Of a stretch of DNA of 64,000 bases, positions 43,783-53,028 are shown one piece after another. This DNA comes from Chitinophaga sp. (lineage in GTDB: Bacteria; Bacteroidota; Bacteroidia; Chitinophagales; Chitinophagaceae). The notes beneath the pieces are model-generated. The model searched no databases. It saw only the letters and a list, made by a program, of their open reading frames with translations, and was not told where the DNA came from. The stretch lies in the NCBI RefSeq assembly GCF_017745275.1, contig NZ_JAGHZS010000001.1:806001-870000 (forward strand), in the 5' to 3' direction. A program made the position numbers and the translations under genes. Positions within the stretch are counted from its first letter, which is position 1; each line of letters opens with the position of its first letter.

Positions 43783-44859
43783 ATGGCTGAAGAATTGCTG
43801 GAACTGGAAGATGAGCTGGATAACGGTGATGGCAGTGAGGAAATATATGAGAAAATCAATATGGTGGTGGACAAAGGTCAGGAACCCATCCGTATTGATA
43901 AATTTCTTACCGCCCGCATAGAAGGTGCCACCCGCAACAAGATACAGCAAGCACTGGATGGTGAAATGGTGATTGTAAATGATAAGCCTGTAAAGGCCAA
44001 TTACAAGATCAAGCCACTGGACAGGATTGTTGTGTTTTCCAACCGGAACCCGGAGAGTACGGACATTATTCCACAAGAGCTACCGCTGAATATTGTATTT
44101 GAAGATGAGGACGTAATGGTCATCGATAAGCCTGCCGGCCTGGTAGTGCATCCTGGTTGTGGTAACCGCGATGGCACACTGGTAAACGGTTTGGCGTGGT
44201 ACCTGGGTGATAAAACCCAGCCCATTGAGCCGGAGATACCACGGTTTGGCCTGGTACACCGTATCGATAAAAATACCAGTGGTTTGCTGGTGATTGCCAA
44301 ATCGCCCAAAGCCATGAATGATCTCGCCAAACAGTTCTTTGATCACACCGTACATCGTCGCTATATCGCGCTGGTATGGGGCGATTTTGAAGAAGAGGAA
44401 GGCACGGTAGTAGCCCACGTAGGCCGCCACCAGCGCCTGCGCAAAATCATGGATGCCTACCCCGACGGGGAATATGGCAAAGAAGCGATTACCCATTACC
44501 GCGTACTGGAACGCTATAACTACGTCAGCCTGGTAGAATGCCGCCTGGAAACCGGCCGTACCCACCAGATCCGCGTACATATGCAACATATCGGTCACTC
44601 CCTGTTTAATGATGAAACCTATGGCGGTAACCGCATTGTAAAGGGAACGGTGTATACCAAGTACAAACAGTTTATTGATAACTGTTTTGATATCATGCCC
44701 CGTCATGCCCTGCATGCGCAACAGCTGGGTTTCATACATCCACGCACCCGCGAGCAGATGTATTTTGAAAGCGCCATGCCGGCTGATTTTACCAGCGTAC
44801 TGGAGAAATGGAAAAGATATATTGCGGCAAGGCCTTTGAAAGAAGAGGACCCTACATGA
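43783..44859 (+). CDS. RluA family 23S rRNA pseudouridine synthase
   Basis: The track starts at TTG 43765; ATG 43783 gives 358 residues. An S4-like RNA-binding domain (DKFLTARIEGATRNKIQQALDGEMVIVNDKPVKANYKIKPLDRI) precedes the catalytic domain. The key motif is LVHRIDKNTSGLLVIAK with the catalytic Asp, followed by ETGRTHQIRVHM. By architecture it is RluD-like and would modify 23S rRNA. The acidic N-terminal extension (EELLELEDELDNGDGSEE) is unusual but harmless. Confidence 0.93.
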   Translation: MAEELLELEDELDNGDGSEEIYEKINMVVDKGQEPIRIDKFLTARIEGATRNKIQQALDGEMVIVNDKPVKANYKIKPLDRIVVFSNRNPESTDIIPQELPLNIVFEDEDVMVIDKPAGLVVHPGCGNRDGTLVNGLAWYLGDKTQPIEPEIPRFGLVHRIDKNTSGLLVIAKSPKAMNDLAKQFFDHTVHRRYIALVWGDFEEEEGTVVAHVGRHQRLRKIMDAYPDGEYGKEAITHYRVLERYNYVSLVECRLETGRTHQIRVHMQHIGHSLFNDETYGGNRIVKGTVYTKYKQFIDNCFDIMPRHALHAQQLGFIHPRTREQMYFESAMPADFTSVLEKWKRYIAARPLKEEDPT

Positions 44860-44874
44860 TATTCCTGTTATTAA

Positions 44875-44914
44875 AAAAGGCGTCAGCAGCGGATTTACCG
44901 GGCTGACGCCTTTT
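44875..44914 (+). terminator. intrinsic terminator after the pseudouridine synthase gene
   Basis: AAAAGGCGTCAGC pairs perfectly with GCTGACGCCTTTT around a 14-base loop, with a short T-run on the plus strand. Confidence 0.82.
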
Positions 44915-45026
44915 AGTTTCAACCAGTTAGTGCGCCGTTCAACTCCTTCTCAAATAATTCTGTTTTTATTATTACAAATATTCTACATACTTTAAGTTAT
45001 CTTAGCGGCAATTACCATGTCAATAC

Positions 45027-46703
45027 ATGAGAAGCCATCTACCGAAATCCTTTCGCATCCTATATCTTCTGCCAGCGTTACTGGTAGGTTGCCTGTTCGC
45101 TAACACAGCCACAGCACAAGGTAAAACACCTTTTACGGTATCATCCACCTGTGTAAATGACACCTCGTTTTTCCAGATTACTACTCCCGCGGGCATTGAT
45201 TCGGTGAAATGGTTCTTTGGAGATCCATTGTCTGCCGATAAAGATTCTTCCAAAGTCATTCGTGGCGCTTATCATATTTATCATAATACCGGCACGTATG
45301 CAGATACGCTGATCGCCTGGCGCGCCGGTGTACCGGATACCACCATACAATCCATCACAATTGTAACACCGGTTATTTTTGACCTGGGGCCACAGGACAT
45401 CACCTTGTGTGAAGGATCTACCATGACGCTGAATGCACCCGTGATACCCGGCGCTACCTACCTCTGGCAGGATAGCTCTACCGGCAGCAGTATCCTCGTA
45501 GATACTTCCGCTACCTATAAAGTAAAAATCAACGGCTGTCCCAACCCGGACTCCGTCAACGTATTTTACACGCCTATTCCAAAAATAGACCTGGGTAAGG
45601 ATCTTATTTTATGCACGGGAGAGCATATTGCCTTAGATGCTACTGCTCAAAACTGCACCTATAAATGGAATACCGGAAATACATCACCTACACAGGATGT
45701 CACCACTTCCGGTACCTACCATGTAGATATATTTCCAAAAGGTTGTCCTGCCATGTCAGATGAGGTGACCATCACCTTTACCGGCAGCCCTTACCCTTTT
45801 TCATTAGGACCCGATACGCTGTTATGCCCGGGAGAAAGTATCCGGATGGCGCCCAATATTCCCGAGGCTACCAAATGGGAATGGAGCACCGGTGCCACCA
45901 CACCGGCCGTAACGATTACCTCCACTACCAACCTGTGGGCATTGGTGGAGATAAATCATACCTGTAGCGTGGTGGATACCATTTTTATCAACTACAACCG
46001 GCTTAAGAAACTTAACCTGGGCAATGATACCACCATTTGTAAAGGCAACTTCCTGGTGCTGACCGCCGACTTTGGCAATGGTACCTACCGCTGGCAGGAT
46101 GGTTCAGATCAGGCCACCTATTATGTAACCAAACCGGGTTATTATTATGTAGATGCAAAAATCGGCCGCTGCGAATCCACCGATAGTATTTCAGTGTCTT
46201 TTGATGACACGCTGCGGGTAAACCTGGGGCCGGATACATTGCTGTGCAGAAATGAAATATTTGTATTACGTGCCACGGGTGCGGGTGGTGGCCATTACAA
46301 ATGGCAGGACAGTACCAGTACGCCCATGTATACGGTTACCAGGCCTGGTTTGTATGCCATTGTGGCGTATAATAGCTGTGGCAAAACAGCCGATTCCATA
46401 GTAGTGAGGTATCATGATTGTGCCTGTCAGCTGTACTTCCCTACTGCCTTTACGCCCAATGGAGACGGCCGGAATGATTATTTCAGGCCTATCTACCGGT
46501 GTCCCATATACGATTATACGATCAGCATCTATAACCGCTGGGGAGAACGGGTGTTTTACACCACAGATCCACAAATAGGCTGGACGGGGCGCGTGAACGG
46601 CAAGCTGGCCGACGTAGCCACTTATGTATGGATTGTAGACTACAAAGAAGTGGAAACAAAAATACCGGTGCATAAGACCGGTACCATTACGTTAATCAAC
46701 TAG
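45027..46703 (+). CDS. T9SS type B (CHU_C) secreted protein with five Ig-like repeats
   Basis: This 558-residue protein has a signal peptide and a PKD-like N-terminal domain (FQITTPAGIDSVKWFFGDP). Five repeats of about 70 residues follow, each with a pattern like LGPDTLLCPGESIRM...WSTGATTP. The C-terminal CHU_C domain (YFPTAFTPNGDGRNDYFRP ... TYVWIVDYKEVE) directs export by the type IX secretion system and attachment to the cell surface. Roles in adhesion or gliding are possible. The conserved Cys pairs suggest disulfide-bonded repeats. Confidence 0.9.
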   Translation: MRSHLPKSFRILYLLPALLVGCLFANTATAQGKTPFTVSSTCVNDTSFFQITTPAGIDSVKWFFGDPLSADKDSSKVIRGAYHIYHNTGTYADTLIAWRAGVPDTTIQSITIVTPVIFDLGPQDITLCEGSTMTLNAPVIPGATYLWQDSSTGSSILVDTSATYKVKINGCPNPDSVNVFYTPIPKIDLGKDLILCTGEHIALDATAQNCTYKWNTGNTSPTQDVTTSGTYHVDIFPKGCPAMSDEVTITFTGSPYPFSLGPDTLLCPGESIRMAPNIPEATKWEWSTGATTPAVTITSTTNLWALVEINHTCSVVDTIFINYNRLKKLNLGNDTTICKGNFLVLTADFGNGTYRWQDGSDQATYYVTKPGYYYVDAKIGRCESTDSISVSFDDTLRVNLGPDTLLCRNEIFVLRATGAGGGHYKWQDSTSTPMYTVTRPGLYAIVAYNSCGKTADSIVVRYHDCACQLYFPTAFTPNGDGRNDYFRPIYRCPIYDYTISIYNRWGERVFYTTDPQIGWTGRVNGKLADVATYVWIVDYKEVETKIPVHKTGTITLIN

Positions 46704-46708
46704 ATCAC

Positions 46709-47659
46709 TTACTGTGGCGGCGTAAAATTGAGGAATTTTGCCACAAATACGGCTGTTTCCCGTTTTTTAAAGGGTACATTCCAGGTGCCGTTATAAGTGA
46801 CCAGTGAGGGGATGAGCAGGCCATTGAACTTTGTCATCTGTACATTCATCTTCACATTGAAGTCAAACAGCATGGTTTTATAGGAAAGTGCATATTTACG
46901 GCCTACAATTTCAAAATTATCTTTATTAAACCAGGTGATCAGCTCATCAATCACTACATCGGCCCTATCGATACGACTCAACCCTGGCTTTGCTTTAGCT
47001 GTAAATACATAGCAAGGGGTTCCATCTACATAGTTTTCGGCAGAAATAGAGAAGTCGTAAAAGCGCATCACTTCGTAATTGAAGATGGCTACTTTTTGTC
47101 CTACGATAGGCACGCCACGCACGGGTTTGCCGGGATTAAAGATCAGTTGTTTCAGTTGTGCTTTATGCCGGGCCAGGCTGCCACCGGAGCGCTCCGGTGT
47201 TTCACCGGCATCATCTGCACATACAGTTCCTTTTACAAAAAACAGGTTAGCGTATAATTCGGCTGTATAATAATTGTAATTGCCTTTGCGGGTGTAGAAG
47301 TCGCCGGTCACTTTTTCATTGGCCACTTTCATGGTCATACATTTCCCCTTTACTTCCTGGTGGGTTTCATTGTAAAGGGACGCTTGTATAGCGGCCTGTT
47401 TATCCAGTACACGTATGTCGTTAACGGCATCGAAGCCTACTACATGCAGGTTTTTGAATGCACGATAGAAGGTGGTGTCGTCTTCTACTCTTTTGATAAA
47501 ACTATTAACGTCAAAGCCTATACGTTTAGCAGCAACAATTACCTCATCCAGGTTTACCGTCATTCCTTTGTAACGGGCGGTGTCCTGGGCGGTCAGTTGC
47601 AGGTAGGTTAATCCAAATAGCACTACGGTTCCGGCTATACTTTTCCAAATATGTGACAT
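46709..47659 (-). CDS. hypothetical exported protein
   Basis: The 316-residue protein has a signal peptide ending TYLQLTAQ. I do not recognise the family. It contains VNLDEVIVAAKRIGFDVNSFIKRVEDDTTFYRAFKNLH, a central DFYTRKGNYNYYTAELYANLFF and a C-terminal strand-rich part with FKKRETAVFVAKFLNF. It resembles periplasmic proteins that follow carboxypeptidase-regulatory domains, but no assignment is justified. Confidence 0.72.
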   Translation of the reverse strand: MSHIWKSIAGTVVLFGLTYLQLTAQDTARYKGMTVNLDEVIVAAKRIGFDVNSFIKRVEDDTTFYRAFKNLHVVGFDAVNDIRVLDKQAAIQASLYNETHQEVKGKCMTMKVANEKVTGDFYTRKGNYNYYTAELYANLFFVKGTVCADDAGETPERSGGSLARHKAQLKQLIFNPGKPVRGVPIVGQKVAIFNYEVMRFYDFSISAENYVDGTPCYVFTAKAKPGLSRIDRADVVIDELITWFNKDNFEIVGRKYALSYKTMLFDFNVKMNVQMTKFNGLLIPSLVTYNGTWNVPFKKRETAVFVAKFLNFTPPQ

Positions 47660-47696
47660 GGGTGCAATTTAGGGAAAAGTTCCAGCATTGCATGGA

Positions 47697-47814
47697 AGCT
47701 GAAAGCGTAAAGCATAAAGCATAAAGCGATTGTAGCGGATAGACCTAAGCGAATAATATTCGCAAAGATCATCCGCTACAATCGCTTTATGCTTTCTGCT
47801 TTATGCTTTCAGCT
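47697..47814. repeat. palindromic gene-end element (AAAGC family), copy 8
   Basis: The 44-base arms at 47697-47740 and 47771-47814 pair with two mismatches. The 30-base spacer contains a second small hairpin (GCGAAT/ATTCGC). It lies upstream of the 46709 gene and downstream of the anti-sigma gene, both on the minus strand, so it is not limited to convergent pairs. Confidence 0.87.
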
Positions 47815-47819
47815 CAATC

Positions 47820-48668
47820 TCACCCCGGTATTTTTCCGGCCACATACATTTGTTCCATAGTTGGCGATGCAGCACCACCTTTTTTCTCCAGGGTAACGGC
47901 AAACATTTGTGCTTTACCGGTCACTTTCATTTTCTGGAGGAGGCTGGCGGTATCACCCATTTCGAACACACCCATATCTACTGGTTTGCCATCTACGATA
48001 GCCCACAGTTGATACTGTTTGTCGGCGGCTGGTTCTGGCAGTTTGTTTACTTTCAGATACACCTGCTGACTGGATGGGTTCCAGAATACGGTAGCTAATG
48101 CTTCAGGGAATGCTTTGGTACCTGGCATTGGCACTTTCAATACTTTAGGATCCTGGATAATTTCCATAGATTCCTGCATTTGTTCTAAGCGGCTTTTGTA
48201 CAAGTTGCTCTTGGACAAAATGGAATTCTGAGAAAGCAACAAAGATTCATACTTGTCTTTGTACTCCCGGAATAATTTGTACCGGTTAAAGAACACATAA
48301 TTTAAAATGAGGCTGCCGATCAGCAATACGGCGGCCACGGTGGCAATCCATTTCCAGGATAGGCTTTTGGTTTCTTGCATGGACACTACTTTTGATGGTT
48401 GCAGTTCTTCATCGGAAGCAAATGCTTCCTCCTGCAGATTGGGTTCATTATTGATTTTGGAGAATAAACTTGTTTTGATACCTGGTTGCGGATCTATCCC
48501 CTGCATCTCAATATACGCTTCCATATTACGGCGATAGGTTTCTACCTGGGCTGCCACTTCCGGAAACTGTGCCATAGCGGCTTCCAGCTCGCGTACCTCT
48601 TGTTCGGTAGCAATGCCAGCCATATACAGCTCAATAATTCCGGATGATATGAAATCTTGTGAGTCCAC
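47820..48668 (-). CDS. anti-sigma factor, RskA-like (cassette 1)
   Basis: The 282-residue membrane protein has an N-terminal helical sigma-binding part (ISSGIIELYMAGIATEQEVRELEAAMAQFPEV). One membrane span lies near residue 106 (WIATVAAVLLIGSLILNYVFF). A C-terminal RskA-type periplasmic domain (WNPSSQQVYLKVNKLPEPAADKQYQLWAIVDGKPVDMGVFE) follows. It starts GTG nine bases after its partner sigma gene. A paralogue lies at 49426. It should hold the sigma factor inactive at the membrane until a signal arrives. Confidence 0.88.
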   Translation of the reverse strand: MDSQDFISSGIIELYMAGIATEQEVRELEAAMAQFPEVAAQVETYRRNMEAYIEMQGIDPQPGIKTSLFSKINNEPNLQEEAFASDEELQPSKVVSMQETKSLSWKWIATVAAVLLIGSLILNYVFFNRYKLFREYKDKYESLLLSQNSILSKSNLYKSRLEQMQESMEIIQDPKVLKVPMPGTKAFPEALATVFWNPSSQQVYLKVNKLPEPAADKQYQLWAIVDGKPVDMGVFEMGDTASLLQKMKVTGKAQMFAVTLEKKGGAASPTMEQMYVAGKIPG

Positions 48669-48677
48669 TATAAAAAT

Positions 48678-49277
48678 TTACTTGTTCAAAATGTGTCTTA
48701 GTTGAATAATTGCGTTGCGCATTCTAGTTTTCACAGTACCTAACGGGATTTCCAGTGCGCGTGCTATTTCCTCCTGGGTACAACCTTTATAATAAGCCAG
48801 GTCGATGAGGGTACGTTGCTCTTTTGTCAACTGTTCCAATATTTGGGAAAAACCAATATAGTCGGTAGATAACTGAACGGTTAAGGCACTGTTGAGGATA
48901 TTTACGTGATCTGTTATATGTTGTATACGTTGTTCCTGCTTGTAGGATTTGGAACGAAGTATGTCGATGGCAGCATTGCGGGTAATGTTGAGCATCCAGG
49001 TAAAAAGGCGGCCTTTTTCTTCGTTGTAGCGATCGTTATTTCGCCAGATTTTCAAAAACACTTCCTGCAACACGTCCCCTGCGGAACTGTCGTTGTTCAG
49101 TACTTTTACAATCACCCCATACAGGGCAGGTGAATATTGATCATATAAGTAACTAAACACCTTCTGGTCGCGGGCTTTCAGGCCCTGTACCAGCTCTGCT
49201 TCTGTGTATATTGGAGTGTATTCCAAAATGGACCGGATATGATTAATGGTGTTTAATAGTGGCGCTGATTCCAGCAC
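48678..49277 (-). CDS. ECF sigma factor (cassette 1)
   Basis: The sigma factor has region 2 (SAGDVLQEVFLKIWRNNDRYNEEKGRLFTWMLNITRNAAIDILRSKSYK) and region 4 (LAYYKGCTQEEIARALEIPLGTVKTRMRNAIIQLRHIL). This is the SigK-like type paired with RskA anti-sigma factors. The track start is GTG 49277 (199 residues). The paralogue begins at YTEVELIQG, so the true start may be about 20 residues further in. It is paired with the anti-sigma gene immediately downstream. Confidence 0.87.
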   Translation of the reverse strand: MLESAPLLNTINHIRSILEYTPIYTEAELVQGLKARDQKVFSYLYDQYSPALYGVIVKVLNNDSSAGDVLQEVFLKIWRNNDRYNEEKGRLFTWMLNITRNAAIDILRSKSYKQEQRIQHITDHVNILNSALTVQLSTDYIGFSQILEQLTKEQRTLIDLAYYKGCTQEEIARALEIPLGTVKTRMRNAIIQLRHILNK

Positions 49278-49425
49278 ACGACAAAACGAAACATGATCTT
49301 CATGACATCAGCCTTCCAGGATATTCCTCAATAACGTTCTATATGTCTTTTTGTAATTAACGGGGCTTATGCTATAAGCGATATAACGATTCCTAACGAT
49401 AGATACACTACTACCGTGTAAAAAT

Positions 49426-50355
49426 TCACTTCGTCACTTTAGCGGACATGCAAACCTGGTTCATAGAAGGTTCGGTACTACCACCCTTTTTTTCCAGCGT
49501 AATGGCAAAGCCTTGCGCTACTGCCACTGCTTTCATATGCTGCAGTTCCTGTGTCAGTTCTGCACCGGTATCGAAAACGCCTGCATCTACTAGTTTCTTA
49601 TTCACGATGGCCCACAACTGAAACTGTTTTCCGGCTGGTGGGAGAGGCATTATTTTCGCCTGCAGGTAAACGGCCTGTGTTTGGGCATTCCAGCCTACAG
49701 ATACAGACTTACCAGCATATGCACCACCACCTTGTAGTTGTGTCCACTTAAAATCAGGGTTACTCAAAGGGTCAGGATCTACGGGAATAGCAGTTGTTTC
49801 TTTAGAACTGGTCAGTGCCTGATGTTCTTTCTCTGCATCCAGTTTTTCTTTGGTGGCTATTAACGACTTATAGCGACTCTTGTAATCAGTGGATTTCTGG
49901 AAGAAAAAGAAATTCATGACCACACTTCCTATCAACAACACTACAATAGCTGCAGTCAGGTATTTCCACAAGCGATCCGATGATGATTTGGGAGTAGCTA
50001 AATACTTTATGGGTGTTTCTTTTTCTATATCAGGTTTTTTTTTACCCGGCACCTGGTGGCCATTATGTTTTGCACCATTCATGGGTGCACGCAATTCTTC
50101 CGGCAACAGCTTATTCCCATCTTCGGTATTTTCCTGACGGATGATTTCCGTTAACCGGTTCTTAATGCCAGTAGGAGGAGCCACGGCATAGAGTTGTACA
50201 AATCGTTCTTTGTCCTGCTGCAGCAGGTCCAACGCAGCTTTTACATCAGGGTATTGCGACACCAATTTTTCCACCTCGGTCTGTTCCGTTTCTGGTAACA
50301 TACCAAATACGTAACTTTCGAGGATTCCTGATGATATGTAACGTTGAACGTCCAC
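49426..50355 (-). CDS. anti-sigma factor, RskA-like (cassette 2)
   Basis: The 309-residue protein is a paralogue of the cassette 1 anti-sigma factor. It has the same N terminus (ISSGILESYVFGMLPETEQTEVEKLV), a membrane span (YLTAAIVVLLIGSVVMNFFFF) and the RskA-type domain (AYAGKSVSVGWNAQTQAVYLQAKIMPLPPAGKQFQLWAIVNKK). The linker between sigma-binding part and membrane is longer and basic. It starts GTG ten bases after its sigma gene. Confidence 0.88.
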   Translation of the reverse strand: MDVQRYISSGILESYVFGMLPETEQTEVEKLVSQYPDVKAALDLLQQDKERFVQLYAVAPPTGIKNRLTEIIRQENTEDGNKLLPEELRAPMNGAKHNGHQVPGKKKPDIEKETPIKYLATPKSSSDRLWKYLTAAIVVLLIGSVVMNFFFFQKSTDYKSRYKSLIATKEKLDAEKEHQALTSSKETTAIPVDPDPLSNPDFKWTQLQGGGAYAGKSVSVGWNAQTQAVYLQAKIMPLPPAGKQFQLWAIVNKKLVDAGVFDTGAELTQELQHMKAVAVAQGFAITLEKKGGSTEPSMNQVCMSAKVTK

Positions 50356-50365
50356 AGTTATGTGA

Positions 50366-50917
50366 TTACAATTGTTTTAAGAGTGTTCTCAATTGTATAA
50401 TGGCATTGCGCATGCGAGTTTTCACAGTGCCCAATGGTATTTCAAGGGACTTAGCTATTTCTTCCTGGGTATGTCCCTTGAAATAAGCCATGTCTATAAT
50501 TATACGCTGATCTTTTTGCAAACGTTCAATCACCTTGCTGAGGCCAAGATGATCTACCGACAGATGCACTGCCAGTTGTGGCTCATACATCAGCGCTACG
50601 CTGTTAACATCTTGTACCCGTTGATCCAGTTTGTGATTTTTTGAGCGGAGACTATCGATGGCGGTATTACGTGTTATATTCAGCATCCAGGTAAACAACC
50701 GTCCTTTTGAAGCATCGTAACGGTCTATATTACGCCATATTTTTACAAAAACTTCCTGTAAAACGTCCCCTGCTGCGGCTTCTTCTCCAACTACTTTGAG
50801 GGCAACACCATATAACGCCGGTGAGTAATGGTCATACAAATAAGTAAATATCTTTTCATCCCTGGCCAAAAGGCCCTGAATCAATTCAACTTCAGTGTAT
50901 GTTAAGGTCGCTCCCAA
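50366..50917 (-). CDS. ECF sigma factor (cassette 2)
   Basis: The 183-residue protein is closely similar to the cassette 1 sigma factor throughout regions 2 and 4 (AAGDVLQEVFVKIWRNIDRYDASKGRLFTWMLNITRNTAIDSLRSKNHK; KGHTQEEIAKSLEIPLGTVKTRMRNAIIQLRTLL). The start appears to be TTG at 50917. The sigma/anti-sigma pair arose by tandem duplication with its neighbour. Confidence 0.88.
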   Translation of the reverse strand: MGATLTYTEVELIQGLLARDEKIFTYLYDHYSPALYGVALKVVGEEAAAGDVLQEVFVKIWRNIDRYDASKGRLFTWMLNITRNTAIDSLRSKNHKLDQRVQDVNSVALMYEPQLAVHLSVDHLGLSKVIERLQKDQRIIIDMAYFKGHTQEEIAKSLEIPLGTVKTRMRNAIIQLRTLLKQL

Positions 50918-50988
50918 GTTTGAGGATATGGATGTGATACTTTATGATACCAAAATAACAGGTTTTCTTTACATTACAAAATTATTTC

Positions 50989-51567
50989 CTATTTAGGGAA
51001 CGTCATTTTGTAATCCACCCTGATTTTACCTTTGGTGATATCGTCGAGCTTACTTTTCAACATTCTGCGCTTCAGTGGCTTCAGGTGATCAATGAATAAA
51101 ACCCCGTCGATGTGATCATATTCGTGCAGGATAACGCGGGCTGTCACACCTGTAAAAGTTCTCTCATGTGGAGTGAAGTTTTCGTCCACATAGCTAAGCG
51201 TAACTGTTTCTGCGCGGTTTACATCTTCCCGTACCTTTGGAATGCTCAGGCAGCCTTCATTATAGGCCCAGTCTTTCCCACCGGTTTCTACGATATGCGC
51301 ATTGATAAAAACGCCTTTTACGCCTTCATCACCAGGGTAGTCGTTTTTCTCGTCTTCTTCCAGATTATCTATAATTTGTTTGCTATCTACCACAAACAGG
51401 CGAATAGCTTTATTAACCTGTGGAGCAGCAATGCCCACGCCGTTTGAACCATACATGGTTTCCCACATATTAGCAATTAATTCCTTCAGGTTTGGATATT
51501 CTGGTGTGATATCTTCTGCTACTTTCCTCAAAACCGGGTGCCCGTAAGCAACTATTGGCAAAATCAT
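50989..51567 (-). CDS. def: peptide deformylase
   Basis: Peptide deformylase removes the formyl group from new proteins. All three metal-site motifs are present: GVGIAAPQV, EGCLSIP and HEYDHIDGVLF with the HExxH zinc or iron site. ATG 51567 is used in place of the TTG at 51573, giving 192 residues. It follows ruvX by 84 bases on the same strand. Confidence 0.96.
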   Translation of the reverse strand: MILPIVAYGHPVLRKVAEDITPEYPNLKELIANMWETMYGSNGVGIAAPQVNKAIRLFVVDSKQIIDNLEEDEKNDYPGDEGVKGVFINAHIVETGGKDWAYNEGCLSIPKVREDVNRAETVTLSYVDENFTPHERTFTGVTARVILHEYDHIDGVLFIDHLKPLKRRMLKSKLDDITKGKIRVDYKMTFPK

Positions 51568-51651
51568 GTTCAAATATTGGTTTAATCCGCAAAGATAGAC
51601 ATTTTAAGCTTCTTTGTATTGCGTGAGCCGCCTGATTATACTGATTTTTTA

Positions 51652-52065
51652 TTATATCTTATTTTGCAGATACTCCTGTAATATGATCGTAGCGCTGATT
51701 TCATCGACCAGGGCCTTATTACGGCGGTCTTTTTTCTTCAGGCCACTATCAATCATCGCCTGGAAAGCCATTTTGGAGGTAAACCGTTCATCGACCTTTA
51801 CTACGGGGATATCAGGAAAATTCTTTTTAATAATCCGGATGCATTCGATCACCAGCGCTGTAGCGTCGGTAGCGTTGCCATCCAGGTTTTTAGGTTCTCC
51901 GATCACAATTGTTTCTACCGGTTCTGTGGCAAAATATTTCTTGAGGAAAGGAATCAACTCGTGCGTAGGAATGGTGGTCAGTCCGCTCGCAATCAATTGC
52001 ATCGGATCTGTTACGGCCAGTCCTGTTCTTTTTTTTCCGTAATCAATTGCCATTAAACGGGGCAT
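51652..52065 (-). CDS. ruvX: Holliday junction resolvase-like RuvX (YqgF)
   Basis: The 137-residue RNase H-like protein has LMAIDYGKKRTGLAVTDP with the first catalytic Asp, IVIGEPKNLDGNATDAT and VDERFTSKMA. YqgF proteins are linked to 16S rRNA 5'-end processing and to Holliday junction resolution. It is followed by def. A palindromic element lies between it and ubiA. Confidence 0.93.
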   Translation of the reverse strand: MPRLMAIDYGKKRTGLAVTDPMQLIASGLTTIPTHELIPFLKKYFATEPVETIVIGEPKNLDGNATDATALVIECIRIIKKNFPDIPVVKVDERFTSKMAFQAMIDSGLKKKDRRNKALVDEISATIILQEYLQNKI

Positions 52066-52069
52066 GAGA

Positions 52070-52157
52070 AAGCTTTTATCTGTTAGCAGTTAGCTTTTAG
52101 CCGTTAGTGATAGCCTGTTAGTTGTTGCTAACAGCTAAAAGCTAATGGCTAAAAGCT
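52070..52157. repeat. palindromic gene-end element (TTTTAGC family), copy 9
   Basis: Left units AAGCTTTTATCTGTTAGC and CAGTTAGCTTTTAGCCGTTAG pair with GCTAACAGCTAAAAGC and TAATGGCTAAAAGCTTA. The pairing is imperfect, with one extra seven-base unit on the left. The element begins at the ruvX start region and ends in the ubiA TAA stop codon. Confidence 0.7.
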
Positions 52158-53023
52158 TATATAAAAATGAGCATATCTGCAATGGTAAATACTGCGAAAA
52201 CAACGCTGGCAATACCATTGGTAGTCATAAACATAATATTCACCTTACTCAGGTCGTCTGGTTTTACCAACAGATGCTGGGATACCAGCATCACTACGAA
52301 AACTGCGGCACCTATCCAGAACAGCCAGTGGAAGCCGCCGGCAAGCCCGATGGTCACTACCAGCGCCGCTGCTATTACGTGTAACAGCTCTGAAAAACGA
52401 AGGGCACCGGAAAGTCCCAGCCACGCCGGGATAGAGTTCAGTTGTTGCGACTTATCAAAATCTTCGTCCTGTAAGGAATAAATAATATCAAATCCGGATA
52501 CCCAGCACAGCACCAGTACAGATACCAATACCGGCAACACGGCAAACTGGCCGGTTACCGCCAGGTAGGCACCTATAGGCGCCAATGATAGCCCTACGCC
52601 CAATACCAGGTGACAAAGGGCTGTAAAACGCTTGGTATAGCTATATCCCAGCACTACCAGCAACGCTACCGGCGACAGGAAGAAACAGATGCGGTTAATA
52701 AACCAGGTGGTGATAATAAACAATACCACATTGGCGATAATAAAAAACATAGCATTTTTGGGAGATATAATACCTGCAGGTATTTCTCTTTTCGCCGTAC
52801 GTGGGTTCAATTTATCAATGTCCACATCGAGCCAGCGGTTGAACGCCATGGCGGCACTCCTCGCAAACACCATACACAATACCACGAGGCCGAAGGTAGC
52901 CCAGCTGAAATGTCCACCGCCCTTGGTAGTAGCCATGAAATAGCCCGTCAATGCAAAAGGCATGGCAAAAATGGTATGGCTAAACTTTACCAGTGACAGA
53001 TATTTATTCACCGTTGAGATCAT
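52157..53023 (-). CDS. UbiA family prenyltransferase (4-hydroxybenzoate or menaquinone type)
   Basis: The 288-residue integral membrane protein has about eight or nine spans. The two Asp-rich prenyl-diphosphate motifs are NRWLDVDIDKLNPRTAKREIPAG and DIIYSLQDEDFDKSQ. UbiA enzymes attach polyprenyl chains to aromatic rings in quinone synthesis. The sequence is of the UbiA (4-hydroxybenzoate) type often found in menaquinone-producing Bacteroidota, where the acceptor is uncertain. It provides no operon clue. Confidence 0.87.
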   Translation of the reverse strand: MISTVNKYLSLVKFSHTIFAMPFALTGYFMATTKGGGHFSWATFGLVVLCMVFARSAAMAFNRWLDVDIDKLNPRTAKREIPAGIISPKNAMFFIIANVVLFIITTWFINRICFFLSPVALLVVLGYSYTKRFTALCHLVLGVGLSLAPIGAYLAVTGQFAVLPVLVSVLVLCWVSGFDIIYSLQDEDFDKSQQLNSIPAWLGLSGALRFSELLHVIAAALVVTIGLAGGFHWLFWIGAAVFVVMLVSQHLLVKPDDLSKVNIMFMTTNGIASVVFAVFTIADMLIFI

Positions 53024-53028
53024 GTTCT

